Assembly: GCA_023301765.1 (NCBI GenBank)
Contig: JALZUC010000002.1
Coordinates: forward strand, 62,001 to 126,000
Length of the DNA: 64,000 nt
Origin: Akkermansiaceae bacterium
GTDB lineage: Bacteria > Verrucomicrobiota > Verrucomicrobiia > Verrucomicrobiales > Akkermansiaceae
Reading direction: 5' to 3'
Below the pieces are notes generated by a model, which was not told the origin of the DNA, ran no database searches, and saw only the letters and a list, made by a program, of their open reading frames with translations. Both the position numbers and the translations under genes were made by a program. This document shows positions 1 to 10,239 of the stretch, piece by piece; positions within the stretch are counted from its first letter, which is position 1; the number at the start of each line of letters is the position of its first letter.

Positions 1-1899
1 TTCATCCGTGGTTTTGATAACACAGACACCCATCACAGTGGCTACTTACAGAGATCTCCACAGGGTGACCTCATTCTATCTGAAGCCCTCTTTCACCGAG
101 GTCAGTTCGAAACACCTCATGGAGTCGTTCACACTAAGGATACTTGCATCATGTCGCTTGATATGGATACCAGAAAGCTCACCATAGAACAACAGAGCGA
201 ACACCCTAACCCATGGAAAGTCACCCATAATCAATGGGGTGAAACAATACAGTTCTATGGTGGTGGACAGATCGTTGACTCCCAGATCTACAATATGGCT
301 ACACCAATGGGAAGTGCTTCACCAGCAGCCCTCGGCATGCCCTTCCGTTATGGTAAAGGTGTTTCCGCATCATTCGTAGAAAGCCCAGCATTCCCTAAAA
401 CCTGGCAAGGCGGACTCCTAACAACACACCTTTTATCTACCAATGAAGTGAACTTCACCCCTCTTAGAATAACGGATGGAGCCTACAAGTCTGCCGGTAG
501 AAGAACCACTCTCGTAAAATCAACTAATAAAGTATTCAGACCTACTGACATTGTCTTTGGTCATGATGGAGCTCTATACATTTCAGACTTTTACTACCCT
601 ATCATTGGGCACGCACAGCACTCTATCAGACATAAAGACCGTGACCATGCTAACGGCAGAATCTGGAGAGTCACCCACAACGACACCCCTCCTCTAAAAA
701 TTCAAAATCTAGAAAAAAAGAACACTCAAGAACTCATCAAAGAACTGCAAAATCCATTCCTCGCTATCCGCGAAGCAGCCCGTATTCAGTTAGAAAGAAA
801 GCCTACAGCAGAGGTTAACAGCGCACTAGCTTCCGCAGTCAAGGCTCACACCAAAGACGACTACTACGCATTAGAACTCCTCTGGCTCATGGAACGTCAG
901 AAAAACTTTTCTGACACCTCGCTCATCAAAAAACTTCTCACCTCATCTAAGGAGAAAATAAGAGAATCTGCTACTCGCTCCCTACGCTGGTGGGCTGATT
1001 CACTAGGGTCAGAAGCCGATACTATAATCACAACACTTGCTACTGATGAAAGTGACCGTGTAAAAATCAACCTTGCCACAAGTATTTCTCATTTACAGCT
1101 AAGAGATCCAAAGTTCATAGCTCTGGGAGCTAAAATCACCGCCACCCCCGGAACGCCCCTTGCCATCAAGAAAGACATGCTCACATGGAAAGACCGCCCT
1201 GCACTCGCAGCAGAATTTCCAATTTTAGAAATTTCGAAAGACTCATTTATAAAAAAATCTACCTGGACTATGAAAAACAAAAAGTCTGGTTACTTTTTCT
1301 TTAAACACAGCAAAGATAGTTTACTCAACATTGGCCACACAGGTAATCCGCAGATGAACCTTACTATCAATGACACCCCTCTTCTCATTGCCAGTGGTTC
1401 CCCTCACGCTGCAGAGTCTCAAAATATTTTCTCAGCAAAAAAAGGGATCAATAAAGTAGAATATACCATTACGAATGGTGCACGTAATGACAGACCATTT
1501 AAAATCTACATTGCTGATAAGACGGGAAATAAATCACCTAGCCTTACACTCCCCATACAGGAACAAAATAAAGAGTGGGAAGCCGCCTACAATAAAGTGG
1601 CCGAAGCAGACTGGAGGAGCTTCGCGGTAAGAACGTTCAAACAAAACTGCGCCAACTGTCATAATGTTGACCAAAGAGCAGTAGGCCCAGCACTCAAAGG
1701 TCTCTTCGGAAAAAAGCAGACTATCATTAGCCAAGACGGCACAAAAAAAGAAATTATAATCGACGATTACTACATCCGCAGAGCCATCATCGACCCTCTC
1801 GCAGAATACCCAGAGGGCTTTGCTCCCGTCATGGTGAAGATGCCACTTAATGACAAAGAAGTAGATATTCTCGTCCGCTGGATCAAGGAACTTAAATAA
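1..1899 (+). CDS. PVC-type beta-propeller / HEAT / cytochrome c protein (5' truncated)
   Basis: The frame is open from base 1, so the start lies upstream of the window; the ATG at 151 is internal. The first ~200 visible residues resemble the PVC 'membrane-bound dehydrogenase' propeller (repeated GHDGALYISDFYY-like blades). A HEAT-like stretch follows (FLAIREAARIQLERK and after). The C-terminal ~110 residues form a class I cytochrome c: heme-binding CANCH, then VGPALKGLFG, and a distal Met candidate in VMVKMPLND. This order is typical of secreted Planctomycete/Verrucomicrobia proteins thought to oxidise sugars or polyols and pass electrons to heme; the substrate cannot be told. A good terminator follows at 1923-1958. 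The family call is firm, the function is not. Confidence 0.85.
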   Translation, partial: FIRGFDNTDTHHSGYLQRSPQGDLILSEALFHRGQFETPHGVVHTKDTCIMSLDMDTRKLTIEQQSEHPNPWKVTHNQWGETIQFYGGGQIVDSQIYNMATPMGSASPAALGMPFRYGKGVSASFVESPAFPKTWQGGLLTTHLLSTNEVNFTPLRITDGAYKSAGRRTTLVKSTNKVFRPTDIVFGHDGALYISDFYYPIIGHAQHSIRHKDRDHANGRIWRVTHNDTPPLKIQNLEKKNTQELIKELQNPFLAIREAARIQLERKPTAEVNSALASAVKAHTKDDYYALELLWLMERQKNFSDTSLIKKLLTSSKEKIRESATRSLRWWADSLGSEADTIITTLATDESDRVKINLATSISHLQLRDPKFIALGAKITATPGTPLAIKKDMLTWKDRPALAAEFPILEISKDSFIKKSTWTMKNKKSGYFFFKHSKDSLLNIGHTGNPQMNLTINDTPLLIASGSPHAAESQNIFSAKKGINKVEYTITNGARNDRPFKIYIADKTGNKSPSLTLPIQEQNKEWEAAYNKVAEADWRSFAVRTFKQNCANCHNVDQRAVGPALKGLFGKKQTIISQDGTKKEIIIDDYYIRRAIIDPLAEYPEGFAPVMVKMPLNDKEVDILVRWIKELK

Positions 1900-1922
1900 C
1901 TGACAACCTATCCCAACCATCT

Positions 1923-1958
1923 AAAACTAACAGACTACCACACACTGCTAGTTTTTCT
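1923..1958 (+). terminator. Rho-independent terminator after the cytochrome gene
   Basis: Arms AAAACTA (1923-1929) and TAGTTTT (1949-1955) are extended, past one mismatch, by CAG (1931-1933) and CTG (1945-1947). The loop is 11 nt. The 3' arm runs into TTTTTCTT. It lies 24 bases after the stop codon. Confidence 0.6.
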
Positions 1959-2135
1959 TATCTCAATCGGTGACCACACAAGTTGGACAGGTTTAAGCTC
2001 TAATATAGGATATCTTTCTTTTTCTTCTGTTGTTGCTTCTAGTTAAGATATTTCTGCGTGTTAATAGAGTGGCCGTAATGAGAGCAGAACACAATGATAG
2101 CTTGCATCTCAAGTGTTCCGAGAGAGAATGTTTGT

Positions 2136-2504
2136 ATGATTCTAACTGTGATAAATTCTATCTGCCTAATCGCTCTGGGTCTGAGCGGCTACATTGGCTG
2201 GGAAAAAATGGCCGCAGAGGGTAACTCAGCTGAGATGCTCATGCCGGTATTTTTTGGTGGTGCTTTACTCATTTGCCTCGCATTTGGCCGGCAACACTAT
2301 CGGCACGGCCTCTACGGCGGAATGATCATAGCATTATTAGGTATCGTTTCAGCTGTTGTAAGAATTTACCAGTATGAGGGGCTCCAAAGCTTTGACCTGG
2401 CTAAAACACGCCTCATCGTAGGTATGGCAGCTATGTGTATCATACAGCTATTAGTAGCCTGGAAAGAGGTGCAGGCTGATCGCGCAGTGGCCCCACCTAT
2501 TTAA
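2136..2504 (+). CDS. Small four-helix membrane protein of unknown function
   Basis: About 122 residues from the ATG at 2136; a longer reading from 2094 adds a polar, non-membrane N-terminus and is less likely. The protein is almost entirely hydrophobic with four predicted membrane segments (ILTVINSICLIALGL; LMPVFFGGALLICLAF; YGGMIIALLGIVSAVV; LIVGMAAMCIIQLLVAW). The short loops carry charged residues, including FGRQHYRHG. The layout recalls TMEM14/UPF0136-like four-helix proteins, but no diagnostic motif allows that call. It converges on the next gene with only 7 bases between stop codons. Confidence 0.6.
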   Translation: MILTVINSICLIALGLSGYIGWEKMAAEGNSAEMLMPVFFGGALLICLAFGRQHYRHGLYGGMIIALLGIVSAVVRIYQYEGLQSFDLAKTRLIVGMAAMCIIQLLVAWKEVQADRAVAPPI

Positions 2505-2511
2505 CTTAGCA

Positions 2512-4314
2512 TTATTTTTGAATCACCACTCTTGTCCCCACAGGTGTGATACTAAACAGCCGTTTAGCAGCACTATCTGGCATGCGGACACATCCGTGTG
2601 AGGCCGGGTAGCCAGGGCAGTCCCCTGAGTGAAAACCGAATGCTGAACTACTCAGCCGCTGAAAGTAGGGCATACTGGAGCCGTAGATACTAGAGTTGTG
2701 CTTTGTGTGCTTATCGGTAATAACATATTCACCTGTAGGTGTCCGGTGACCTTGTTTACCCGTAGAGACACGGCTAGTAAAAAGCACCTTACCGTCCGGC
2801 GCATAGAGTTTCATTCGTTGGTCTGATAGGTCTATAACGGCATGAAACTTTTCCTTCTGAGGGTCTTGTCCTAAGATTACCTGCATGGTGTTTATATCTG
2901 AACGGCGCGTGGCAAAGTTTAACGGGTAGAGACGGTAGCGGCCGGAGCGATCATACCTCTTAGCCCCATGAGCCATAAGCAAGCGAATGATATCTATGGC
3001 ACCGTTATTGGCTGCCATCATAAATGGTGTTAGTCGGTGTTCTTTCCCCAGGAACCAGCGCATCGATTTCTTTTTGGTCATGGCTAGAAAATCGGCCGAG
3101 GCAGGCTTTGCAAAGTGTAGGTTAGGATCATGGCCATATTTAAGGAGGCTTGCCACCATATCAGCATTCCCCATGGCAATCGCCATATGTAAAGGGGATT
3201 CACCCTCTTTACCCTTTGCCATAGGGTTAGCACCATAACTTAATAATAGTTCTAACATTTCTGTATTTTCACTACGCACAGAGCAGGCTACTATGGAGTC
3301 ATCCCTCTTAAGCTTACTGCTATTTGGAGAGGCTCCAGAGGTTAGGAGTAGCTCTAATAATGTCTGATTACGCTTTACTACTGCTTGATAAAGCTGAGTT
3401 CCACCATCAGCTCCACTTTTAAATAATAACTCTAATAAAGCACCTGAGCCAGAGGCCGCCGCGATAGCTACAGGAGTAAGACCGTCCTCTTCACTAGCCA
3501 AGTTTACATTCGCCCCATGGCTAATAAGGTCGCGGACATCTTTGATCGTCCCCCTTCTCACTGCTTCGCTGAGTATGGGCATCATCCTTACACCCGTAGT
3601 GGATGCATCCGCTCCTCCACGTAGTAATGGCTCAAGGCAAACAGACACCTCCCCTGCATCTTTATCCGTGATACTAAGCGCATACCAAAGTGGTGTAGCA
3701 CCATTGACATCTTTCACCTCTGTATCAGCACCCGCCGCCAGTAACATTGTAAGACATTTAGGAAATCGCTGCTCCGCTACGATATGAAGCGCTGTGCGAC
3801 CAGTATTCCCTACAGCATCAGTCTTCACCTTATATTTTAAAAGAAGCTCTACAGCTGAGAGATCTCGTAAAGCCGCAGCCTTCAATATAGCTGGATCACC
3901 ATCGGCGCATACTTCATCCGGCGAAGCTCCACTCTCCAGTAGGCAGGAGGTCATCTCCTCACTGCCTAAATCTAATGCCAACTCTAAGACACCCTCATCG
4001 CCCTGAGAACGAGCCTCGTAATCTGCTCCTGCGGTAAGAAGCATTTTCACCACTTTTACATTTCCGTTTTTTACCGCAATAAGTAGAGGCGAATATCCAT
4101 TCTCATCTCGCACCTCTGTGTAAACCCCCTTTCCCAATAGTCGAAACACATCGCTGCCATCCCCTCTGACAACAGCCTCCAGTAATAACTGGCCAGTGGC
4201 GGCCTCCATCCGAGGATACTCCTGCCTGCAACTGGAGAGCACAGTCACCATAATAGCCACTACCAGACATATAAATGCCGATAGATTACAACTATAATTA
4301 CAAAAGCTACGCAT
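2512..4314 (-). CDS. Ankyrin-repeat lipoprotein with C-terminal L,D-transpeptidase (YkuD) domain
   Basis: I chose the ATG at 4314 because it places a clean lipoprotein signal at the N-terminus (hydrophobic LSAFICLVVAIMVTVL then LSSC, Cys29). Upstream in-frame starts at 4392 (ATG) and 4401 (TTG) would bury the signal. Residues ~45-480 form about twelve ankyrin repeats (GYSPLLIAVKNGNVKVVKMLL, TALHIVAEQ, SPLHMAIAMGNADMV). The last ~110 residues are a YkuD L,D-transpeptidase with its catalytic motif HSGDCPGYPASHGCVRM; the Cys of SHGCVR is the nucleophile. YkuD enzymes make 3-3 peptidoglycan crosslinks or anchor lipoproteins to peptidoglycan. The repeats probably provide a periplasmic protein-binding scaffold. 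The combination is unusual. Confidence 0.88.
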   Translation of the reverse strand: MRSFCNYSCNLSAFICLVVAIMVTVLSSCRQEYPRMEAATGQLLLEAVVRGDGSDVFRLLGKGVYTEVRDENGYSPLLIAVKNGNVKVVKMLLTAGADYEARSQGDEGVLELALDLGSEEMTSCLLESGASPDEVCADGDPAILKAAALRDLSAVELLLKYKVKTDAVGNTGRTALHIVAEQRFPKCLTMLLAAGADTEVKDVNGATPLWYALSITDKDAGEVSVCLEPLLRGGADASTTGVRMMPILSEAVRRGTIKDVRDLISHGANVNLASEEDGLTPVAIAAASGSGALLELLFKSGADGGTQLYQAVVKRNQTLLELLLTSGASPNSSKLKRDDSIVACSVRSENTEMLELLLSYGANPMAKGKEGESPLHMAIAMGNADMVASLLKYGHDPNLHFAKPASADFLAMTKKKSMRWFLGKEHRLTPFMMAANNGAIDIIRLLMAHGAKRYDRSGRYRLYPLNFATRRSDINTMQVILGQDPQKEKFHAVIDLSDQRMKLYAPDGKVLFTSRVSTGKQGHRTPTGEYVITDKHTKHNSSIYGSSMPYFQRLSSSAFGFHSGDCPGYPASHGCVRMPDSAAKRLFSITPVGTRVVIQK

Positions 4315-4481
4315 GACCACTTGCTGTATAGAATCAAAAGTGAAAAGTGCCAGCCTTGTTGATTCTCTAATATACAAATTCGCTTTTGCCATATACTTCA
4401 AAGCCCTACTATTAATGATATCCTAATAGTTTATCCAATTGTATAAATCTGCGTTGAGGTCTCTTAATTTAAGATTTACAC

Positions 4482-5072
4482 TCAAGACGTAAGAAAACTT
4501 TCCCAGCTATCATCGATGCGGCCTTTACGCCGATACCCGAACAGCGGGCGCCATAAAGGAGCGCGAGGTTCTGTTTTAGGAAACATATTCACTTCATGTG
4601 GCAGTTTATTTGATTTCCTCGTATTACAACCGAAACAAGAGGTTACAATATTATCCCAGCGTGTCTTACCACCTTTATCACGAGGCGTTACATGATCTAG
4701 GTTTAGATCTGGTTCAGCAAAAATCTTACAACAATACTGACATGTGTAATGATCTCTGAGAAAGACATTACTTCGCGTAAACTTCACCTCTTTAGCCGGT
4801 AATTTATCATACAGTGCCAGCAGAATAACCTTCGGCACACGTATGGCTCTATTCACTGTACATACCACATGACCAGCTACCCGATCTACTGCTGTGGTGG
4901 ATGCCGCTAGCCAAGAACCTAAATCATGTGTTTGGTACTTAGCATCACCTTCAGCCTCCACGACTTGAGCGTGCCCCAGACAAAGTAGCTTCAACGCCCG
5001 GCGCACCGAGCAAGTATGAATAGGCTGCCATACCTTATTAAGAACTAGCACATTTATATTCAAGGCATTCAT
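4482..5072 (-). CDS. HNH endonuclease family protein
   Basis: A 196-residue protein. The N-terminal ~85 residues (NVLVLNKVWQPIHTCSVRRAL) match the N-terminal region of free-standing HNH proteins common in environmental bacteria. The HNH core lies at ~108-160: CQYC, then LDHVTPRDKGG (the catalytic His in the DH pair), then W.N.V..C..CN.RKSNK, giving two CxxC-type pairs for a structural zinc. No methylase, integrase or intron sits beside it, so it is an orphan. A role in repair or DNA restriction is possible but not shown. Confidence 0.85.
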   Translation of the reverse strand: MNALNINVLVLNKVWQPIHTCSVRRALKLLCLGHAQVVEAEGDAKYQTHDLGSWLAASTTAVDRVAGHVVCTVNRAIRVPKVILLALYDKLPAKEVKFTRSNVFLRDHYTCQYCCKIFAEPDLNLDHVTPRDKGGKTRWDNIVTSCFGCNTRKSNKLPHEVNMFPKTEPRAPLWRPLFGYRRKGRIDDSWESFLTS

Positions 5073-5226
5073 TTCTAATAACTATACGGTAAGTTACTCT
5101 TACTTAGCATTTTCAATCACCTAACTCAAGAGAGAAATGGCTAAGTAATCACCATAGCAGCACTCCTAGGTCGTGGCCTACCATGAGGTTCTGACTATAT
5201 AACTCAGAGCTGAAGAGTTGCCCCCA

Positions 5227-5248
5227 GAGATATTTTCACTAATATCTC
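5227..5248 (+). promoter_or_regulatory. Inverted repeat just upstream of the MFS start codon
   Basis: Perfect 8-bp arms GAGATATT (5227-5234) and AATATCTC (5241-5248) enclose a 6-nt loop, ending 4 bases before the GTG at 5253. It could be an operator or an mRNA hairpin. Arms of this length can occur by chance in intergenic DNA, so confidence is low. Confidence 0.3.
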
Positions 5249-5252
5249 CCAC

Positions 5253-6527
5253 GTGCCATTCCTAAATTCACAGCGGCTAAACTCACAGCAGAAAAAGAGT
5301 GCTATAGCCATGATAGCAGCACACACCTGCACCAAATTAGGCGACGTACTCATGAATCCTAAAACCGTGCTGACATGGATTCTAACATCCCTGGGCTCGC
5401 CCGGAGCCATCATAGCTATGCTAGTCCCCATAAGAGAGTCCGGCTCCATGCTCCCGCAGCTGGTTATTTCTAGTTGGGTAAAGCGTATACGCCAGCGTAA
5501 ACACGTCTTTGTTGTCGGCTGTATAGTGCAGGCACTAGCAGTTACGGCCATGGGACTCTCCGCCCTGTTACTCCCTGCAGTCAGTGCTGGGTGGTCCATC
5601 TTATTCTCCCTGACCATCTTTTCCATCGCACGCGCATTCTGCTCGATCAGCACAAAGGATGTATTAGGCCGCTGTATCCCTAAGGGCGTGCGTGGCCAAA
5701 TCAGCGGACTATCCGCCACTGCCTCTGGATTTCTCTCAGCCATTGCGGCGATGGGGCTGATCTTATATCGCGGTGAGCAAACTATCACCATCCTCTCCTG
5801 GCTCTTATTAGTAACCGGCTTTCTTTCATTTTTAGGTGCCGCATTCTACAATGTTATCCATGAGCCTGTGCCGGAGGAGAAAATCTCATCACCAGCCTTG
5901 AGCAAAGATCTAAAGAGCCGACTAAATCTTGTGCTAACCGACCCTCTCTTTAAAAAATTTATCATCTGCCGCTGTCTTCTACTCGGCAGCGCACTAGCTT
6001 CACCATTAATTGTGGTGCTTGGCCAGCAGAATCAAGGCAGTCTTATTTCACTCGTTGGCTTTCTCGTAGCATCAGGTCTGGCCTCTGGCATGAGTTCATT
6101 TCTCTGGGGGAAATTAGCAGACCTGTCCGGTAGTTTGGCCATGTCCGTGGGCGGAATCATCACCGCAACTATAGGGCTCACCAGTGTAGCCATCGCCCTC
6201 TGGGCAGAAAGTCTCGCCAGTATGGCCTGGTGCTGGCCATTACTCTTTTTACTTTTTAATATCGGCTACGCAGGTGTCCGTATGGGCAGAACTACATGGG
6301 TAGTGGACACCGCAGAGGGGGACAAGCGCACAGACTACGTATCCGCCTCAAATACCATCATCGCCATCTGCATCATTATTATGGGACTACTAACATCAGC
6401 CCTACACGCCATCTCACCTCTTGTCCCCCTGACCTTCTACTGTATCCTCTGCATCGCTGGCGCAGGAGTAAGTATACACATGCATAAGTGCCATAAAAAA
6501 TGGACTTATTGTGACCTCTCACATTGA
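5253..6527 (+). CDS. MFS transporter
   Basis: 424 residues with about 11-12 hydrophobic helices, interrupted mid-protein by a charged loop (EPVPEEKISSPALSKDLKSRLN) as is usual between the two six-helix halves of major facilitator proteins. The GTG at 5253 is preferred to the ATG at 5310 because the latter cuts into the amphipathic first segment (AIAMIAAHTCTKLGD). Motifs such as TKLGD, VPIRESGSMLPQ and DRxG-like loops place it in a poorly characterised bacterial MFS group. The substrate is unknown. It is alone on its transcript, with carA 92 bases downstream. Confidence 0.8.
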   Translation: MPFLNSQRLNSQQKKSAIAMIAAHTCTKLGDVLMNPKTVLTWILTSLGSPGAIIAMLVPIRESGSMLPQLVISSWVKRIRQRKHVFVVGCIVQALAVTAMGLSALLLPAVSAGWSILFSLTIFSIARAFCSISTKDVLGRCIPKGVRGQISGLSATASGFLSAIAAMGLILYRGEQTITILSWLLLVTGFLSFLGAAFYNVIHEPVPEEKISSPALSKDLKSRLNLVLTDPLFKKFIICRCLLLGSALASPLIVVLGQQNQGSLISLVGFLVASGLASGMSSFLWGKLADLSGSLAMSVGGIITATIGLTSVAIALWAESLASMAWCWPLLFLLFNIGYAGVRMGRTTWVVDTAEGDKRTDYVSASNTIIAICIIIMGLLTSALHAISPLVPLTFYCILCIAGAGVSIHMHKCHKKWTYCDLSH

Positions 6528-6619
6528 TTTCATGTAAAGATCCAACTTGAAACTTGAAACTTCATTACCCAAACCTAAAGTGCGTGTGGCCACACTCCCG
6601 ATAAGAGCTGTGTGCCCCT

Positions 6620-7765
6620 ATGCATATGAAAGCGATTCTAGCACTTGAAGACGGACGCACCTTTGAAGGCGAAGCCTTTGGACACACCGGAACCACCACT
6701 GGCGAGGTCTGTTTTAACACCTCAATGACAGGCTATCAGGAGATCATTACAGACCCCTCTTACCGTGGCCAGATCGTAACCATGACCTATCCCATGATAG
6801 GCAACTACGGGGTTAACCCAGAAGACGCAGAGTCATCACAGCCACATGTGCGTGGACTCGTCATCGGAGAGCTCTCCCCCATCGCCTCTAGCTGGCGCTC
6901 CCGCCAGTCACTACCTGATTATTTCTCCGAGCATAAAATCATAGGGATCGAAGGTATAGACACCCGCGCACTCACAAAGCACCTCCGTTCCTCCGGAGCC
7001 ATGCGCTCCTGTATTTCCACAGAGCTTTCCGCAGATGATGCCATAAAAGCAGCCAAAGACTCTGACCCCATGGAAGGCTCTGACTTTGTTAAAGAAGTCT
7101 CCACAGAATCATCCTACCTCTGGGAAGGTGAAAGCCGTGAATGGACCATCCCTAACGCCTGCACAAATCAAGAAGGCACCTACATCGAGCTACCAGAAGT
7201 AAAATATAATATCGTAGCCTATGACTTCGGTATTAAGTGGGACATCCTACGCCACCTTCGCCAAGCTGGATTTAACGTCACCGTGGTAAACTCCCGCACA
7301 CCTGCTGCAGAAGTCCTCGCCATGAAACCTGATGGCGTATTCCTCTCCAATGGACCTGGTGACCCCGCAGCACTTGATTACATTCACGCTGAAGTGAAGC
7401 AACTCCTAGGTAAAACTCCCCTCTTTGGTATCTGCCTAGGACACCAGATCCTCACTCATGCCTTTGGCGGCTCCACCTATAAACTCAAGTTTGGCCATCG
7501 TGGTGGTAACCAACCAGTCAAAGACCTCCGCACAGGAAAAATCTCTATTACTGCACAAAACCATGGCTTTGCCACCGATACAGAGACTCTACCTAAAAAT
7601 GTAGAAATAACTCACATCAACTTAAACGATGACACCATAGAAGGCTTCCGTCATAAGGATCACCCAGCCTTTTCTGTGCAATATCACCCAGAGGCCGCCC
7701 CTGGCCCTAACGATGCGACCTATTTCTTCCAAGAATTCGCTGAACTAATCGAGGTAAATAAATAA
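6620..7765 (+). CDS. carA: Carbamoyl-phosphate synthase small (glutaminase) subunit
   Basis: 381 residues, normal length. The N-terminal domain has the CarA signature ([33 protein letters not shown]). The C-terminal class I glutamine amidotransferase carries the nucleophile Cys272 in GICLGHQ, the oxyanion SNGPGDP, and the His/Glu pair in [10 protein letters not shown]. It hydrolyses glutamine and channels ammonia to CarB for pyrimidine and arginine synthesis. carB is not in the window. ATGs at 6620 and 6626 are both possible starts. It sits 29 bases before purA and is probably co-transcribed with it. Confidence 0.97.
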   Translation: MHMKAILALEDGRTFEGEAFGHTGTTTGEVCFNTSMTGYQEIITDPSYRGQIVTMTYPMIGNYGVNPEDAESSQPHVRGLVIGELSPIASSWRSRQSLPDYFSEHKIIGIEGIDTRALTKHLRSSGAMRSCISTELSADDAIKAAKDSDPMEGSDFVKEVSTESSYLWEGESREWTIPNACTNQEGTYIELPEVKYNIVAYDFGIKWDILRHLRQAGFNVTVVNSRTPAAEVLAMKPDGVFLSNGPGDPAALDYIHAEVKQLLGKTPLFGICLGHQILTHAFGGSTYKLKFGHRGGNQPVKDLRTGKISITAQNHGFATDTETLPKNVEITHINLNDDTIEGFRHKDHPAFSVQYHPEAAPGPNDATYFFQEFAELIEVNK

Positions 7766-7776
7766 ACCACCTCTAA

Positions 7777-9063
<1,287 letters not shown>

Positions 9064-9161
9064 TTAGCCATCGTTGCCTCACCAATTATTAGTCATCATT
9101 GGAAAGTTTAATGAAGTCCCCGCAGCTGATCTTATAGATCAAAAAAAACCGTGTTCAAACG

Positions 9162-9186
9162 TAAGCAACTATGATTATATTGCTTA
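9162..9186 (+). promoter_or_regulatory. Possible operator upstream of the toxin-antitoxin pair
   Basis: TAAGCAA (9162-9168) and TTGCTTA (9180-9186) form a 7-bp inverted repeat around a -10-like TATGAT at 9170. It begins 53 bases before the toxin ATG. BrnTA-type modules repress their own promoter through a palindrome, so the position fits, but 7-bp arms also arise by chance. Confidence 0.3.
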
Positions 9187-9214
9187 GCGAGCATTTAACT
9201 AACCTTCCAGCACC

Positions 9215-9493
9215 ATGGAACTTGACCTTACAGAATCCCCCCTAGATTTAAAATCCATCACTCCACGTGAGCTTGAGGAACTTCTTGAAGACCCCTTTGG
9301 TATCCGTCTTCTTCCTGATGTAGATCGGGAAGACGGTGAAGCGCGTTACTACACCCTAGGACGTACGGTGGGTGATCGTCACCTCTTTGCCGCCTTCTGG
9401 ACAGACGGTAAGATAGCACGTATTCACGCAGCACGTGAAATGACAGAATCTGAAGAGCGCTTCTACCAGCGTAGCTACGGCGCAATCAAATAA
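9215..9493 (+). CDS. BrnT-like toxin of a type II toxin-antitoxin pair
   Basis: 92 residues, the usual BrnT length. The C-terminal two thirds fit the BrnT fold: DPFGIRLLPD, then RYYTLGRT, then HLFAAFWTDGKIARIHAAREMTESEERFYQR, the beta-sheet plus final helix of this RelE-like RNase. The usual N-terminal WDxxKxxxNxxKHG segment is replaced by an acidic helix (LKSITPRELEELLED). It may therefore be a divergent or altered toxin. It is followed, 19 bases later, by a BrnA-like antitoxin in the order toxin-antitoxin typical of brnTA. The assignment rests on pattern and context only. Confidence 0.6.
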   Translation: MELDLTESPLDLKSITPRELEELLEDPFGIRLLPDVDREDGEARYYTLGRTVGDRHLFAAFWTDGKIARIHAAREMTESEERFYQRSYGAIK

Positions 9494-9512
9494 CACCAAC
9501 CTTCTCCACCCA

Positions 9513-9791
9513 ATGAAAACCATTACTAACTGGAAAGATATCCCCGCTTTTGATGATACCGCTGAAGAAGACGCCTTCTGGCAGCACCATGAGCTTGATA
9601 GTAACCTCTTAGTTAGCTCAGTGCACCAGCCAGACTCACGTGAGTCCACTACCATCACACTGCGCTTTGACCCCCGCATGCTTGCGCGTATTAAGCGCCT
9701 TGCTCGCTCCCGCTTTCTTAACTACCAGTCCATGATGAAACAATGGCTAGCAGAAAGAATAGAAGAAGAGCAGAAAAACTTACCTGAATAG
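9513..9791 (+). CDS. BrnA/CopG-type antitoxin
   Basis: 92 residues. The N-terminus has the toxin-neutralising pattern of the CopG antitoxin family (NWKDIPAFDDTAEEDAFWQHHELD). The C-terminus is a ribbon-helix-helix DNA-binding segment: the strand STTITLRFDP, followed by helices MLARIKRLARSR and NYQSMMKQWLAERI. It should bind the preceding toxin and repress the shared promoter. The leader is 19 bases without a G. Confidence 0.72.
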   Translation: MKTITNWKDIPAFDDTAEEDAFWQHHELDSNLLVSSVHQPDSRESTTITLRFDPRMLARIKRLARSRFLNYQSMMKQWLAERIEEEQKNLPE

Positions 9792-9842
9792 CCTCTCTCG
9801 GCTACCATTGCCAAGTTACTTTTGGCATTACAGCATCCAGCC

Positions 9843-9871
9843 TTGACGGATGCCACTCACCCTCGTAAATC
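9843..9871 (+). promoter_or_regulatory. Possible sigma-70 promoter for tRNA-Arg
   Basis: TTGACG at 9843-9848 matches the -35 consensus in 5 of 6 bases. A 17-bp spacer leads to a weak -10, TAAATC (9866-9871), about 36 bases before the tRNA. The -10 match is poor. Confidence 0.3.
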
Positions 9872-9906
9872 CATCTTCTGCTCATCTCGCAGATAGTTTT
9901 ATTAAA

Positions 9907-9980
9907 GCGCCCGTAGCTCAGTTGGATAGAGCAACTGACTTCTAATCAGTAGGTCACAGGTTCGAATCCTGTCGGGCGTA
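9907..9980 (+). tRNA. tRNA-Arg (anticodon TCT)
   Basis: Full cloverleaf: acceptor GCGCCCG / CGGGCGT with a terminal G-U pair and A73 at 9980, D-arm GCTC/GAGC, anticodon stem ACTGA/TCAGT with loop CTTCTAA giving anticodon TCT, and T-arm ACAGG TTCGAAT CCTGT. CCA is not encoded. It reads AGA/AGG arginine codons. Confidence 0.97.
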
Positions 9981-10047
9981 CTTTTAATAAATCACGCCAA
10001 GGTCGTGAACCCCATTCGAGTATCCACAATGTGCGTATCTCACACAC

Positions 10048-10080
10048 CCTCCGCCTAGAGTCTCGGAGGCAGGTTTCCTG
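10048..10080 (+). other. Small stem-loops in the spacer after tRNA-Arg
   Basis: The 259-base spacer between tRNA-Arg and the next gene holds CCTCCG/CGGAGG (10048-10053 with 10064-10069) and, directly after, CAGG-TTT-CCTG (10070-10080). There is no T run and no recognisable RNA family. Nothing else is visible in this spacer. Confidence 0.25.
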
Positions 10081-10239
10081 CTGTAAGGTACATTAAAGTA
10101 GAGCTATCTAATGCTACGTATTACGTATTCAAAATACGCAAATAACAACTTACACCTCAGCGAAATAGTACACTGAAATTATTAAAGGCTGTCCAACTTC
10201 GGGAGCGTCACTAGACTGATCTACATATTCAACAATTTA

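Noticed and set aside
4408..4430. ACTATTA/TAATAGT inverted repeat upstream of the ankyrin gene
   Set aside because: 7-bp arms with short spacers are expected a few times by chance in the total intergenic DNA of this window; no supporting promoter or conservation can be seen.
5204..5791. 195-codon open frame antisense to the MFS gene
   Set aside because: It is the shadow of a clear membrane transporter; its translation has no domain and atypical composition.
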